NCBI RefSeq assembly: GCF_000763375.1
Contig: NZ_JPSY01000001.1
Span: 806,001 to 870,000 of the forward strand
DNA: 64,000 bases
Direction: 5' to 3'
From: Microbacterium profundi
Lineage (GTDB): Bacteria > Actinomycetota > Actinomycetes > Actinomycetales > Microbacteriaceae
Positions 33,770-41,898 of this stretch are shown piece after piece. A program made the translations under genes and the position numbers. Within the stretch, counting starts at the first letter, position 1, and every line of letters begins with the position of its first letter. Under the pieces are notes generated by a model. The model saw nothing but the letters and a program-made list of their open reading frames with translations, was not told the DNA's origin and did not search any database.

Positions 33770-34416
33770 GCGCTCTCCGCGAGCGCGTCTTCGACGAGCG
33801 TGGAGAGGATCGATGGGCCGTCGAGCGGTCCGACGATGCGGGCCGCCACACGCCCCTGCTTGTCGAGTACGAGTGTGGACGGAGTCCCCTGCAGGGGAGC
33901 GTCGCCCGCGAAGGCGAGCTTCGCCGCACCGCTGTCGACGTCGATGATGCTCGGGTACGTCACGCCGTACGTCTCGGCGAACGCTTTGGCGGTGTCGGCC
34001 TGATCGTAGATGTTGATGCCGACGAAGGAGACGTCTTCATCCTCGTTCGCCTGCCAGACGGATTCGAGGTCTTTCGCCTCGACGCGGCACGGGGCGCAGC
34101 CCGCGTACCAGAAGTTCACGACTGTGACGTCGCCGGCGATGTCCTCGCTGCTGAACTTCTCACCGTCTTCTGTCACTCCGCCGAAGACGATCGGCTCACC
34201 GCGGTCCTCCGGAGCGATCTCCACGACCGCACCGTCGGCCGAGATGTAACCTTTGCCGTCGCCGGAGAGGTACTGCTGGGCGACCGGATCCGGTGCGCAC
34301 GCGGTCAGAGCGACGGCGAACAGCGCGGCGAGCGCGGCTCCGACCAGACGAGCGGGGCGCCCGGTACGGGAGGAGCGGCCGCTGCGAATCGGTCGAATCA
34401 TCGAGGCGAGTGGCAC
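33766..34416 (-). CDS. TlpA/ResA-like thiol-disulfide oxidoreductase lipoprotein
   Basis: Extracytoplasmic thioredoxin-fold protein that reduces apocytochrome c cysteines using electrons from CcdA. The signal sequence VGAALAALFAVALTACAPD carries a lipobox (TAC, Cys ~residue 40). The active site is NFWYAGCAPCRVEAKDL, a CxxC motif near residue 105; the cis-proline region is QGTPSTLVLDKQG. The 216-residue length is normal. The start is a GTG at 34416 with a TAGACT box six nt upstream; an in-frame ATG lies 15 nt further in. It is the second gene of the cytochrome maturation cluster. Confidence 0.93.
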   Translation of the reverse strand: MPLASMIRPIRSGRSSRTGRPARLVGAALAALFAVALTACAPDPVAQQYLSGDGKGYISADGAVVEIAPEDRGEPIVFGGVTEDGEKFSSEDIAGDVTVVNFWYAGCAPCRVEAKDLESVWQANEDEDVSFVGINIYDQADTAKAFAETYGVTYPSIIDVDSGAAKLAFAGDAPLQGTPSTLVLDKQGRVAARIVGPLDGPSILSTLVEDALAESA

Positions 34417-34422
34417 ATTCCC

Positions 34423-34428
34423 AGTCTA
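34423..34428 (-). promoter_or_regulatory. -10 box TAGACT of a leaderless promoter
   Basis: The minus-strand TAGACT, a six-nt gap and then GTG at 34416 predict a leaderless transcript for tlpA-ccdA-resB-ccsB, separate from the mutase-like gene. Confidence 0.6.
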
Positions 34429-34468
34429 GACACGGGAATCTATGGGTGATCTGGGTGCGAGCCGGCGC

Positions 34469-35098
34469 TCAGACCGCTCCGACATCGACCGCGTCGCCGG
34501 TCGCGGCGGGTTCGGCGTATCCCACTTCGCGCCAGACGTCGCCGACCCGTTCGAACGATGTCACGCTCGACAGCGCGCAGCGGCGGGTGCGGGGATCATG
34601 ACGCAGCGGCAGGCCCGCAACGTACAGGTGCGTGATCCAGATCGGCGCCTGATGAGAGACGATCACGACATCCCCGCCGTCTGCCTCGTTCCACCCGCTG
34701 TTCATCGCCTTCTCCATGCGGTCGGCGATCGTGAGGTACGGCTCGCCCCAGCTCGGCACCGACGGCCGTCGCAGATGCCACCAGTTGCGCGGATCGCGCA
34801 GCGATCTGCTCATCCGCGTGCCTTCGAACACGTTCGTGGGCTCGATGACCCGCTCATCGATGACCGGCTCCAGCCCGAACATCTCCGCGAACGGCTCGGC
34901 CGACTCCTGCGCGCGCTCCAGCGGCGAGCAATGCAGCGAGGTCACTGCCCGATCGAGCGTCGCGACGTACTCCGCAGCCGACCGGGCCATCCGCCGTCCG
35001 TCCTCGCTCAGCCGGTAGTGCGGCAGTCGTCCGTACAGCACCCGCTGCGGATTGTGCACTTCGCCGTGGCGGACCAGATGGAGACGTTCGGCTGGCAT
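34469..35098 (-). CDS. Histidine phosphatase superfamily protein (phosphoglycerate-mutase-like)
   Basis: A 209-residue cytoplasmic phosphatase. The catalytic motif LHLVRHGEVHNPQRVLYG begins at residue 6, with the nucleophilic His in RHG. The phosphate-binding Arg/Glu region is LHCSPLERAQESAEPFAE, and the second catalytic His sits in DVVIVSHQAPIWI (~150). The substrate is not known; despite the common label it is unlikely to be the glycolytic mutase. Its position before tlpA matches Rv0525 in the mycobacterial cytochrome-c maturation cluster. It is divergent from aspS, and both genes have leaderless-type promoters in the 59-bp gap. Confidence 0.92.
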   Translation of the reverse strand: MPAERLHLVRHGEVHNPQRVLYGRLPHYRLSEDGRRMARSAAEYVATLDRAVTSLHCSPLERAQESAEPFAEMFGLEPVIDERVIEPTNVFEGTRMSRSLRDPRNWWHLRRPSVPSWGEPYLTIADRMEKAMNSGWNEADGGDVVIVSHQAPIWITHLYVAGLPLRHDPRTRRCALSSVTSFERVGDVWREVGYAEPAATGDAVDVGAV

Positions 35099-35104
35099 GG
35101 CCCC

Positions 35105-35110
35105 AGTCTA
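35105..35110 (-). promoter_or_regulatory. -10 box TAGACT of a leaderless promoter
   Basis: The minus-strand TAGACT lies six nt (ggggcc) before the ATG of the histidine phosphatase gene. Confidence 0.65.
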
Positions 35111-35145
35111 GGGATGCCGTCCGCTGACGCCCGCGAGCGCCCACG

Positions 35146-35151
35146 TAGAAT
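35146..35151 (+). promoter_or_regulatory. -10 box TAGAAT of a leaderless aspS promoter
   Basis: TAGAAT is followed by ggcgga and then the ATG. A ctgacg at 35124-35129 with a 16-nt spacer is a plausible -35. The box sits back to back with the mutase-like promoter. Confidence 0.7.
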
Positions 35152-35157
35152 GGCGGA

Positions 35158-36939
35158 ATGCTGCGTACACACACGACAGGCTCCCTGCGAGCCGAGAACA
35201 TCGGTCAGACCGTCACCCTCTCGGGTTGGGTCGATCGTCGTCGTGACCACGGCGGCGTCGCATTCATCGACCTCCGCGATGCGTCGGGCATCGCGCAGGT
35301 GGTCATCCGTGACGAGGAGACGGCACATCCGCTGCGCAGTGAGTTCGTACTGAAGGTGACGGGCACGGTTTCCGCCCGACCCGCCGGCAACGAGAACCCG
35401 AACCTGCCCACCGGCGAGATCGAGGTCATCGCGACCGAGGTCGAGGTGCTCAACGAGTCCGCTCCCCTCCCCTTCCAGGTCTCCACCGGGCTCGGCGACG
35501 CCGACACCATCGGCGAGGATGTGCGGTTCAAGCACCGCTATCTCGATCTGCGGCGCCCGTCATCGGCATCCGCTCTTCGTCTGCGCTCCGATGTGAACAA
35601 GGCGATCCGCGACGTGCTGCACGATCGCGACTTCCTCGAGGTCGAGACCCCGACGCTCACGAAGTCAACTCCGGAGGGCGCCCGCGACTTCGTCGTCCCC
35701 GCACGCCTGCACCCCGGCAGCTGGTATGCCCTGCCGCAGAGCCCGCAGCTGTTCAAGCAGCTGCTCATGGTCGGCGGCGTCGAGAAGTACTACCAGATGG
35801 CCCGTTGCTACCGCGATGAGGACTTCCGCGCCGACCGTCAGCCGGAGTTCACGCAGCTCGACATCGAGATGAGCTTCGTCGACCAGGAAGACGTCATCGC
35901 GTTGATGGAGGAACTCATCCCGGCGATGTGGGCGACCATCGGCGTCGAGGTTCAGACTCCGCTGCCGCGCATCACCTACGCCGACGCCATGGCGAAGTAC
36001 GGCTCTGACAAGCCCGACCTGCGCTTCGGTCTCGAACTCGTCGAGGCGACGGAGTACTTCAAGGACACGACGTTCCGGGTCTTCCAGTCCGACTACGTCG
36101 GCGCCGTTCTCATGCCCGGCGGCGCATCGCAGCCGCGCAAGCAGCTCGACGCCTGGCAGGACTGGGCGAAGCAGCGCGGAGCTCGCGGTCTCGCGTACGT
36201 GCTCTTCAACGAGGACGGCTCGCTCGGCGGCCCCGTCGCCAAGAACCTGTCGGATGCTGAGAAGGCCGGCCTCGCCGACCTCGTCGGCGCCGCAGCGGGC
36301 GACTGCGTGTTCTTCGCCGCCGGCTCAGCGAAAGACGGCCGCGCACTCCTCGGCGCCGCCCGTGTGGAGATCGGCCGCCGCCTCGGCCTTCTCGACCCCG
36401 ACGTCTTCGCGTTCACCTGGGTGGTCGACGCCCCGATGTTCGAGCCTGCGGCGGATGCCGTGGCATCCGGTGACGTGGCCGTCGGCGCCGGCGCGTGGAC
36501 AGCAGTACACCACGCCTTCACCGGCCCGAAGCCGGAGTTCGCCGACACGTTCGACACCGACCCCGGATCCGCGCTCGCCTATGCGTACGACATCGTCTGC
36601 AACGGGTCGGAGCTCGGCGGCGGGTCGATCCGCATCCATCGCGAGGACGTGCAGAAGCGCGTGTTCGAGGTCATGGGCATCTCGGATGCCGTCGCTGACG
36701 AGCAGTTCGGCTTCCTGCTCGACGCATTCAAGTTCGGTGCCCCGCCGCACGGCGGGATCGCGCTGGGCATGGACCGCGTGCTGCAGCACCTGACCAAGAC
36801 CGACTCGATCCGCGAGGTCATCGCGTTCCCGAAGACCGGCAACGGCTTCGACCCGCTGACCGCTGCACCTGCGCCGATCACCGACGCGCAGCGCGCCGAG
36901 GCCGGCGTGGACTTCGTCCCTGAGGACGACGAGGCCTGA
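35158..36939 (+). CDS. aspS: Aspartate-tRNA ligase (Asp/Asn type possible)
   Basis: Class II synthetase that charges tRNA-Asp. The 593 residues show the N-terminal OB fold ([23 protein letters not shown]), then the catalytic core: motif 1 around [20 protein letters not shown], the [14 protein letters not shown] segment, motif 2 [21 protein letters not shown] (~residue 220), the GAD insertion domain and motif 3 [14 protein letters not shown] (~535). The domain order and ~590-residue length are the bacterial type. No gatCAB or asnS is in the window, so whether it is discriminating cannot be told. It is predicted to be leaderless. A 36-bp repeat array follows the stop. Confidence 0.97.
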   Translation: MLRTHTTGSLRAENIGQTVTLSGWVDRRRDHGGVAFIDLRDASGIAQVVIRDEETAHPLRSEFVLKVTGTVSARPAGNENPNLPTGEIEVIATEVEVLNESAPLPFQVSTGLGDADTIGEDVRFKHRYLDLRRPSSASALRLRSDVNKAIRDVLHDRDFLEVETPTLTKSTPEGARDFVVPARLHPGSWYALPQSPQLFKQLLMVGGVEKYYQMARCYRDEDFRADRQPEFTQLDIEMSFVDQEDVIALMEELIPAMWATIGVEVQTPLPRITYADAMAKYGSDKPDLRFGLELVEATEYFKDTTFRVFQSDYVGAVLMPGGASQPRKQLDAWQDWAKQRGARGLAYVLFNEDGSLGGPVAKNLSDAEKAGLADLVGAAAGDCVFFAAGSAKDGRALLGAARVEIGRRLGLLDPDVFAFTWVVDAPMFEPAADAVASGDVAVGAGAWTAVHHAFTGPKPEFADTFDTDPGSALAYAYDIVCNGSELGGGSIRIHREDVQKRVFEVMGISDAVADEQFGFLLDAFKFGAPPHGGIALGMDRVLQHLTKTDSIREVIAFPKTGNGFDPLTAAPAPITDAQRAEAGVDFVPEDDEA

Positions 36940-36957
36940 GGCTGTTCTTGTCGGACG

Positions 36958-37242
36958 TTTCGACTCGCTTGCGCTCGCTCAACGCGTTTCGTCTCGTCGC
37001 TGCGCTCCTCGCTCAACGACCCGAAACGGGCTGAGCGACCGCAGGGAGTCGAACCAGCGAGGCATTACCCCGCGGGTCGTTGAGCGAGCGCAGCGAGACG
37101 CTACCCCGCGGGTCGTTGAGCGAGCGCAGCGAGACGCTACCCCGCGGGTCGTTGAGCGAGCGCAGCGAGACGCTACCCCGCGGGTCGTTGAGCGAGCGCA
37201 GCGAGACGAAACGGGCTGAGCGACCGCAGGGAGTCGAAGCCG
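36958..37242 (+). repeat. 36-bp tandem array with flanking inverted copies of the dispersed repeat
   Basis: Units gggtcgttgagcgagcgcag start at 37074, 37110, 37146 and 37182 (exact 36-bp period), each ending in gagacgctaccccgc except the last. Inverted copies (cgcttgcgctcgctcaacg) lie at 36966-37015, and ctgagcgaccgcagggagtcgaa occurs on both sides (37031 and 37216). The region fills the 313-bp gap between aspS and a convergent gene; no other feature is seen here. Confidence 0.92.
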
Positions 37243-37252
37243 CGTCAGAGCG

Positions 37253-37618
37253 TCAGACCTTCCGGTACTGCGCAGAGCCGAAGCCGATGATGAGGTGCCC
37301 GATGAACGGGAACAGCCAGAGCAGGAAGAACGAGAACACGCCGCCCTTGCCGAAGTTGGCGCCCACCTTGAAGGCGACGACGATCGCGAAGATGATGTTC
37401 ACGAACGGGATCAGGTAGAGCAGGGCGAACCACCCCGACATGCCTGCGATCTTCACCAGGAACACCCAGTTCACGATCGGGATCAGCGCGAGGATACCCG
37501 GGTAGCCCGCCTTCACGAATACCTTCCACATCGTGATCGCATAGATGACGTAGTAGATGACGTAGAGGACGGAGGAGCTCGTCGAGAAGATCTGCTCCGA
37601 CAGAAGGTTCGAATCCAT
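37253..37618 (-). CDS. Small four-helix membrane protein, DUF5684-like
   Basis: A 121-residue integral membrane protein with four hydrophobic helices (SSVLYVIYYVIYAITMWKVF; YPGILALIPIVNWVFLVKI; WFALLYLIPFVNIIFAIVVAF; FSFFLLWLFPFIGHLIIGFG). The repeated Pro-Phe/Val-Asn turns (IPIVNW, IPFVNI) are the hallmark of the DUF5684 family. The function is unknown. ATG 37618 is preferred because ggtgag lies just upstream; ATG 37630 is also in frame. The gene stands alone between repeats and the divergent importer operon. Confidence 0.82.
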   Translation of the reverse strand: MDSNLLSEQIFSTSSSVLYVIYYVIYAITMWKVFVKAGYPGILALIPIVNWVFLVKIAGMSGWFALLYLIPFVNIIFAIVVAFKVGANFGKGGVFSFFLLWLFPFIGHLIIGFGSAQYRKV

Positions 37619-37809
37619 GGCTCTCACCATGGCGGGGGCGCCGATGGCTTGTCAACCGGTCGAGCCGGCCGCGACCTGCGCCCCCCTGCCTGCCACAGGT
37701 CGGACACGTTCCGTTTACCGGCTCCGCGCCCGCACGTCACCCCCGACTGATAGTTTGCTATCGCAACCCGATTCCGGCCTACCCGTGGCCGGACGCCGAG
37801 AGGATACCC

Positions 37810-38946
37810 ATGGCCACCATTCCCCGCCGCGCGCGACTCGTCGCCGGCATCGCCCTCGCAGCGACCGCGACGCTCGCTCTCAGCTCGTGCGCGGCCGCCA
37901 CCGGCGACAGCACCGATGACGCCGCAGCGGATGCCGCGACAGCCACCTCGATCGAAGACTTCGGCTCGTTCGAAGACCTCGAGTCCGCAGCGAAGGCCGA
38001 AGGCCAGCTGAACGTCATCGCCCTCCCGCGCGACTGGGCGAACTACGGCGAGATCCTCGACCTGTTCGCCGAGCAGTACCCCGAGATCACGATCAACGAG
38101 CAGTCGCCTGACATCTCCAGCGCCGAGGAGATCACCGCGGCGGAGACGAACGAGGGCCTCGACACCGCTCCGGACGTCTTCGACCTCGGCCTCGCTGTCG
38201 CGCTCTCCAGCACCGACCAGTTCGCGCCGTACCAGGTGCAGACCTGGGACGAGATCCCCGACGCTCTCAAGGAGTCGACCGGCCTGTTCGTCGGCGACTA
38301 CGGCGGATACATGTCGATCGGCTACGACTCCTCGAAGTTCGACGAGCCCGGCTCGCTCGACGACCTGCTCGGCGCCGACTACAAGGGCGCCGTGGCGATC
38401 AACGGCGACCCGACGCAGGCAGGCGCCGCCTTCGCTGCGGTCGGCCTCGCAGCGGTGCAGTCCGACGGCACGCTCGACGACTTCCAGCCCGGCATCGACT
38501 TCTTCGGCGAACTGCAGAAGGCGGGCAACTTCCTCAAGGTCGACGTGACTCCGGCCACGATCACCAGCGGCGAGACGCCCGTCGTGTTCGACTGGGACTA
38601 CCTGAACGCTGCGGCCGGTGCGGACAACGAGAACTGGAAGGTCGCCGTGCTCGACGGCGTCGGCTACGCCGGTTACTACAACCAGGCCATCAACAAGGAC
38701 GCCCCGAACCCCGCGGCAGCCCGTCTGTGGCAGGAGTTCCTCTACAGCGACGACGTGCAGAACCTGTGGCTCAAGGGCGGCGCGCGTCCGGCACGCATGG
38801 AGGCCATGACCGAGGCCGGCACGATCGACGCCGACCTCGCGGCTGCTCTGCCCGAGGTTCCGTCAGAGACGGTCGTCCCGACCGAGGAGCAGTCGACGAA
38901 CGCCGGCACCCTGCTCGGCGAGAAGTGGGCAGCGGCGGTCCAGTGA
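37810..38946 (+). CDS. ABC importer substrate-binding lipoprotein, PotD/PhnS-like
   Basis: Extracellular solute-binding lipoprotein for the operon that follows. The signal peptide MATIPRRARLVAGIALAATA leads to lipobox LSSC near residue 27. The mature part has the type-II binding-protein fold shared by PotD, PhnS and AfuA groups: EGQLNVIALPRDWANYGEILDLF, VGDYGGYMSIGYDSSKF, TPVVFDWDYLNAA and AARLWQEFLYSDDVQNLWL. The ligand could be a polyamine, a phosphonate such as 2-aminoethylphosphonate, or similar; the alkaline phosphatase downstream slightly favours a phosphorus compound (inference). The start has gagagga about 5 nt upstream. The inverted repeat gatag-tttg-ctatc lies at 37749-37762 in the upstream gap. 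Confidence 0.9.
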   Translation: MATIPRRARLVAGIALAATATLALSSCAAATGDSTDDAAADAATATSIEDFGSFEDLESAAKAEGQLNVIALPRDWANYGEILDLFAEQYPEITINEQSPDISSAEEITAAETNEGLDTAPDVFDLGLAVALSSTDQFAPYQVQTWDEIPDALKESTGLFVGDYGGYMSIGYDSSKFDEPGSLDDLLGADYKGAVAINGDPTQAGAAFAAVGLAAVQSDGTLDDFQPGIDFFGELQKAGNFLKVDVTPATITSGETPVVFDWDYLNAAAGADNENWKVAVLDGVGYAGYYNQAINKDAPNPAAARLWQEFLYSDDVQNLWLKGGARPARMEAMTEAGTIDADLAAALPEVPSETVVPTEEQSTNAGTLLGEKWAAAVQ

Positions 38947-39869
38947 CCACTGTGCTTCCGGGGGCGGATGCTACGGCATCCGCCCCCTCGATCGCCGGGC
39001 CGTCTCGCACGGCCCGGCGATCCGGCATGTCCGTGGCGTGGCTGGGGCTCGTGCCCTTCGCCGCCTACGTGCTGCTCTTCCTCGCGGTGCCGACCATTCT
39101 CGCCGTCGGCTCGGGTTTCTTCACCGACGACGGTGCATTCACCTGGACCAACGTCACCGCCCTCGCCGACCCGGTCGTGCTGAACACGTTCGCGAACTCC
39201 GCAGGCCTCTCGCTGCTGACCGCCGTCGTCGGCGCCGTCGCCGGTGCACTGGTCTGCTACGCCTTGCTCGGCATGAACCCGCAGGGTGCGGTGCGCTCGA
39301 GCGTGGATGCCGCGGCCGGTGTGCTCGCCCAGTTCGGCGGCGTCATGCTCGCGTTCGCCTTCATCGCCACGGTCGGCGCGCAGGGCGTCATGACGCTGTT
39401 CCTGCAGGACGCGTTCGGGCTGAACATCTACGAGAACGGCATGTGGCTCTACGAGGTGCCCGGCCTGATCATGCCGTACATCTACTTCCAGGTGCCTCTC
39501 ATGGTGATCACGTTCATGCCTGCCCTGGCCGCCTTGAAGCCGCAGTGGACCGAGGCGAACCTCACGCTCGGCGGCACCCGCGCGAGCTTCTGGCTGCGCA
39601 TCGGCATCCCCGTGCTCGCGCCGTCGTTCCTCGCGAGCCTGCTGCTGCTGTTCGCGAACGCGTTCTCGTCGTACGCGACGGCGGCCGCCCTCGCCAGCCA
39701 GGGGTCGCAGATCGTTCCGCTGCAGATCCGTGCCGCCCTCACCAGCGAGACCGTTCTCGGCAGGGAGAACCTCGCCGGCGCCCTGGCACTGGGCATGATC
39801 GTCGTCGTCGGCATCGTGATGGCGCTGTATTCGCTGGTGCAGCGCCGGGCAGCGAGGTGGCAGTCATGA
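38943..39869 (+). CDS. ABC importer permease (PotB/PhnU-like)
   Basis: First membrane subunit of the importer, 308 residues with six helices (LGLVPFAAYVLLFLAVPTIL is helix 1). The coupling loop is WTEANLTLGGTRASFWLRIGIPVLAPSF. The start is GTG at 38943, sharing bases with the binding-protein stop (GTGA). Codons 6-15 contain a perfect 12-bp hairpin with a tetraloop (38960-38987), encoding ADATASAP. The frame is open upstream but only as an alternative reading of the binding-protein gene. Confidence 0.9.
   Translation: MTTVLPGADATASAPSIAGPSRTARRSGMSVAWLGLVPFAAYVLLFLAVPTILAVGSGFFTDDGAFTWTNVTALADPVVLNTFANSAGLSLLTAVVGAVAGALVCYALLGMNPQGAVRSSVDAAAGVLAQFGGVMLAFAFIATVGAQGVMTLFLQDAFGLNIYENGMWLYEVPGLIMPYIYFQVPLMVITFMPALAALKPQWTEANLTLGGTRASFWLRIGIPVLAPSFLASLLLLFANAFSSYATAAALASQGSQIVPLQIRAALTSETVLGRENLAGALALGMIVVVGIVMALYSLVQRRAARWQS
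38960..38987 (+). promoter_or_regulatory. Perfect 12-bp hairpin with tetraloop inside the 5' end of the permease gene
   Basis: gggggcggatgc (38960-38971) pairs with gcatccgccccc (38976-38987) around tacg. It begins 14 nt after the binding-protein stop. Its core is the ggatgc/gcatcc word that recurs as inverted pairs across the window. A role in differential expression is inferred. Confidence 0.75.
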
Positions 39870-40660
39870 ACCGGCTCGGACCCTCGCTCGCCACGCGCTG
39901 GATCATCGGTGTCGTGGTGGGAGCGTTCTTCGCGATCCCGCTGATCTCGACCCTGCTCTACACGTTGCGCAGCACGGACGGCGGCCTGTCGTTCGAGCGT
40001 TGGGCCGCGCTGTTCGACCCCGCGGCATCCGCGGCCATCAAGCCCATCTGGACGGGCCTGGGCAACTCGCTCGTGCTCGCTCTCATCACGGTGCTGATCG
40101 TGCTGCTGCTGCTGGCGCCGACCATGATCCTGGTGAACCTGCGGTTCCCGAAGCTCAAGCCGTTCTTCGAGTTCGCGGTGCTGCTGCCCATCTCGATACC
40201 GGCGATCGTGCTCGTCGTCGGCCTCGCGCCGATCTACCTGCAGATCGGACGCGCACTCGGCACCGGCACCTGGACGCTGGCTTTCGCCTACGGCGTCACC
40301 GTGCTGCCGTTCGCATTCCGCTCGATCCAGGCGTCCATCGACGCCGCAGATCTGAAGACACTGGCCGAAGCTGCCCGTTCCCTCGGCGCGAGCTGGCCGG
40401 TCGTGGTCGTGAAGGTACTCGCTCCGAACATCCGTCAGGGTCTGCTCGCGGCATCCCTCATCTCCATCGCGGTCGTGCTCGGCGAGTTCACGATCGCGTC
40501 GCTGCTCAACCGCCAGGTGTTCCAGACAGCGATGGTGGTGGTGCAGAAGCAGGACGCCTACGCTCCGGCGATCTTCACTCTGCTCGCGCTGCTGTTCTGC
40601 TTCCTCCTGCTGCTCATCATCGGCCGCGCTGCACGCGGCAACGGAAAGGCCCGCTCATGA
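39866..40660 (+). CDS. ABC importer permease (PotC/PhnV-like)
   Basis: Second membrane subunit, 264 residues and six helices. The coupling loop is KTLAEAARSLGASWPVVVVKVLAPNIRQG, typical of PotC/PhnV/AfuB permeases. The ATG overlaps the stop of the first permease (ATGA), and its own stop overlaps the ATPase start (ATGA), so the three genes are translated as a coupled set. Conserved Pro-rich helix NLRFPKLKPFFEFAVLLPISIPAIVLVVG supports the family. Confidence 0.9.
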   Translation: MNRLGPSLATRWIIGVVVGAFFAIPLISTLLYTLRSTDGGLSFERWAALFDPAASAAIKPIWTGLGNSLVLALITVLIVLLLLAPTMILVNLRFPKLKPFFEFAVLLPISIPAIVLVVGLAPIYLQIGRALGTGTWTLAFAYGVTVLPFAFRSIQASIDAADLKTLAEAARSLGASWPVVVVKVLAPNIRQGLLAASLISIAVVLGEFTIASLLNRQVFQTAMVVVQKQDAYAPAIFTLLALLFCFLLLLIIGRAARGNGKARS

Positions 40661-41745
40661 CCGCTCTTCCCGCCACTGCCGACAACGTGCTGCTCGCCGA
40701 GGCCGGCGAGGGCACGCGCGTGCAGTTCCAGGGCATCGAGAAGAGCTACGGCTCCAATCAGGTGCTCCACGGCGTCGATCTCGACATCGCACCTGGCGAG
40801 TTCGTCTCGTTGCTCGGGCCGTCCGGATGCGGCAAGACCACCGCGCTGCGCGTGCTGGCGGGTCTGGAGAGCGCAGACGGCGGCGCCGTGCTGCTCGGAG
40901 GGCAGGACGTCTCGCGCATCCCCACCAACAAGCGCGACATCGGCATGGTCTTCCAGTCGTACTCGCTCTTCCCGCACCTGCGCGTCGATGACAACACCGC
41001 GTTCGGGCTGCGTCGTCGGGGCGTCGGCAAGGCCGCTGCGGCGAAGCGCGCGCTCGACGCTCTGGCGCTGGTCGGACTCGAGGGTTTCGCCGATCGCTAT
41101 CCGCACCAGCTCTCCGGCGGTCAGCAGCAGCGCGTCGCTCTCGCCCGCGCTCTGGTCACCGAGCCGCGTGTTCTGCTGCTGGATGAGCCGCTGTCGGCGC
41201 TCGATGCGAAGGTGCGAGTGCAGCTGCGCGACGAGATCCGCCGCATTCAGCTGCGGCTCGGTATCACGACGGTGTTCGTCACTCACGATCAGGAGGAGGC
41301 GCTGGCCGTCTCGGATCGGATCGCGGTGATGGATGCCGGTCGCATCGACCAGATCGACACCCCCGAAGAGCTCTATCTGCGCCCCGCGACCGCGCACGTC
41401 GCCGCTTTCGTCGGACTCTCCAGCGTCGTCCCCGGTGTCGCGTCGGGTGGGCACGTGACGGTGTGGGGCCGCGAGCTGCCGACGAACGCGCCCGCCGATG
41501 GGCCGGTCGAGGTGCACCTGCGGCCCGAGAACCTGCGGTTCTCCGGAGAGGCGAATGCCGCGATCGGCGGCGTCGTGGAGGAGAGCACGTTCCTCGGCAG
41601 CATCCGCCGCACGCTCGTGAAGACGGATGCCGGCGACCTGGTCCGCGTGCAGCACGATGCGCACCAGCATCCGTCCTTCGGAGACCGCGTGCACCTCGCG
41701 ATCGAGCCGGTGCCGGTGGCGGTGCGCGCCACGGGCTTAGGGTGA
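40657..41745 (+). CDS. ABC importer ATPase (PotA/PhnT/FbpC-like)
   Basis: Cytoplasmic ATPase of the importer. The 362 residues contain Walker A (GPSGCGKTT, ~55), Q-loop (GMVFQSYSLFPHL), signature (LSGGQQQR), Walker B (RVLLLDEPLSALD) and H-loop (FVTHDQEEAL). A C-terminal TOBE-type regulatory domain (VEVHLRPENLRFSGEANA, then FLGSIRRTLVKTDAG) follows, as in MalK/PotA. Gene order binding protein, permease, permease, ATPase is complete. The alkaline phosphatase gene starts 153 nt downstream on the same strand. Confidence 0.93.
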   Translation: MTALPATADNVLLAEAGEGTRVQFQGIEKSYGSNQVLHGVDLDIAPGEFVSLLGPSGCGKTTALRVLAGLESADGGAVLLGGQDVSRIPTNKRDIGMVFQSYSLFPHLRVDDNTAFGLRRRGVGKAAAAKRALDALALVGLEGFADRYPHQLSGGQQQRVALARALVTEPRVLLLDEPLSALDAKVRVQLRDEIRRIQLRLGITTVFVTHDQEEALAVSDRIAVMDAGRIDQIDTPEELYLRPATAHVAAFVGLSSVVPGVASGGHVTVWGRELPTNAPADGPVEVHLRPENLRFSGEANAAIGGVVEESTFLGSIRRTLVKTDAGDLVRVQHDAHQHPSFGDRVHLAIEPVPVAVRATGLG

Positions 41746-41898
41746 CCGAGAATCGAGACCTCAGGTTTGTGTCGCGCATCCCGCGGCACAATTCTCACAT
41801 CATCCATCGACAGTTCACGCGTTCGTCTTCTTCTCCCCCTTGGCTGAATCTGATGCCGACTGCGGCGTCTTTCCCGTAGAGCTACCGAGGAGATACCC

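Noticed and set aside
37080..37418. Plus-strand frame reading SERSETLPRGSL repeats
   Set aside because: It is created by the 36-bp tandem array and then runs antisense through the DUF5684-like gene. There is no ribosome site and no conserved domain.
41810..41840. Pho box upstream of phoA (gttcacgcgttcg)
   Set aside because: Only one half-site-like copy is visible; the 11-bp direct repeats of actinobacterial PHO boxes are not clear. A PhoP regulon test would be needed.
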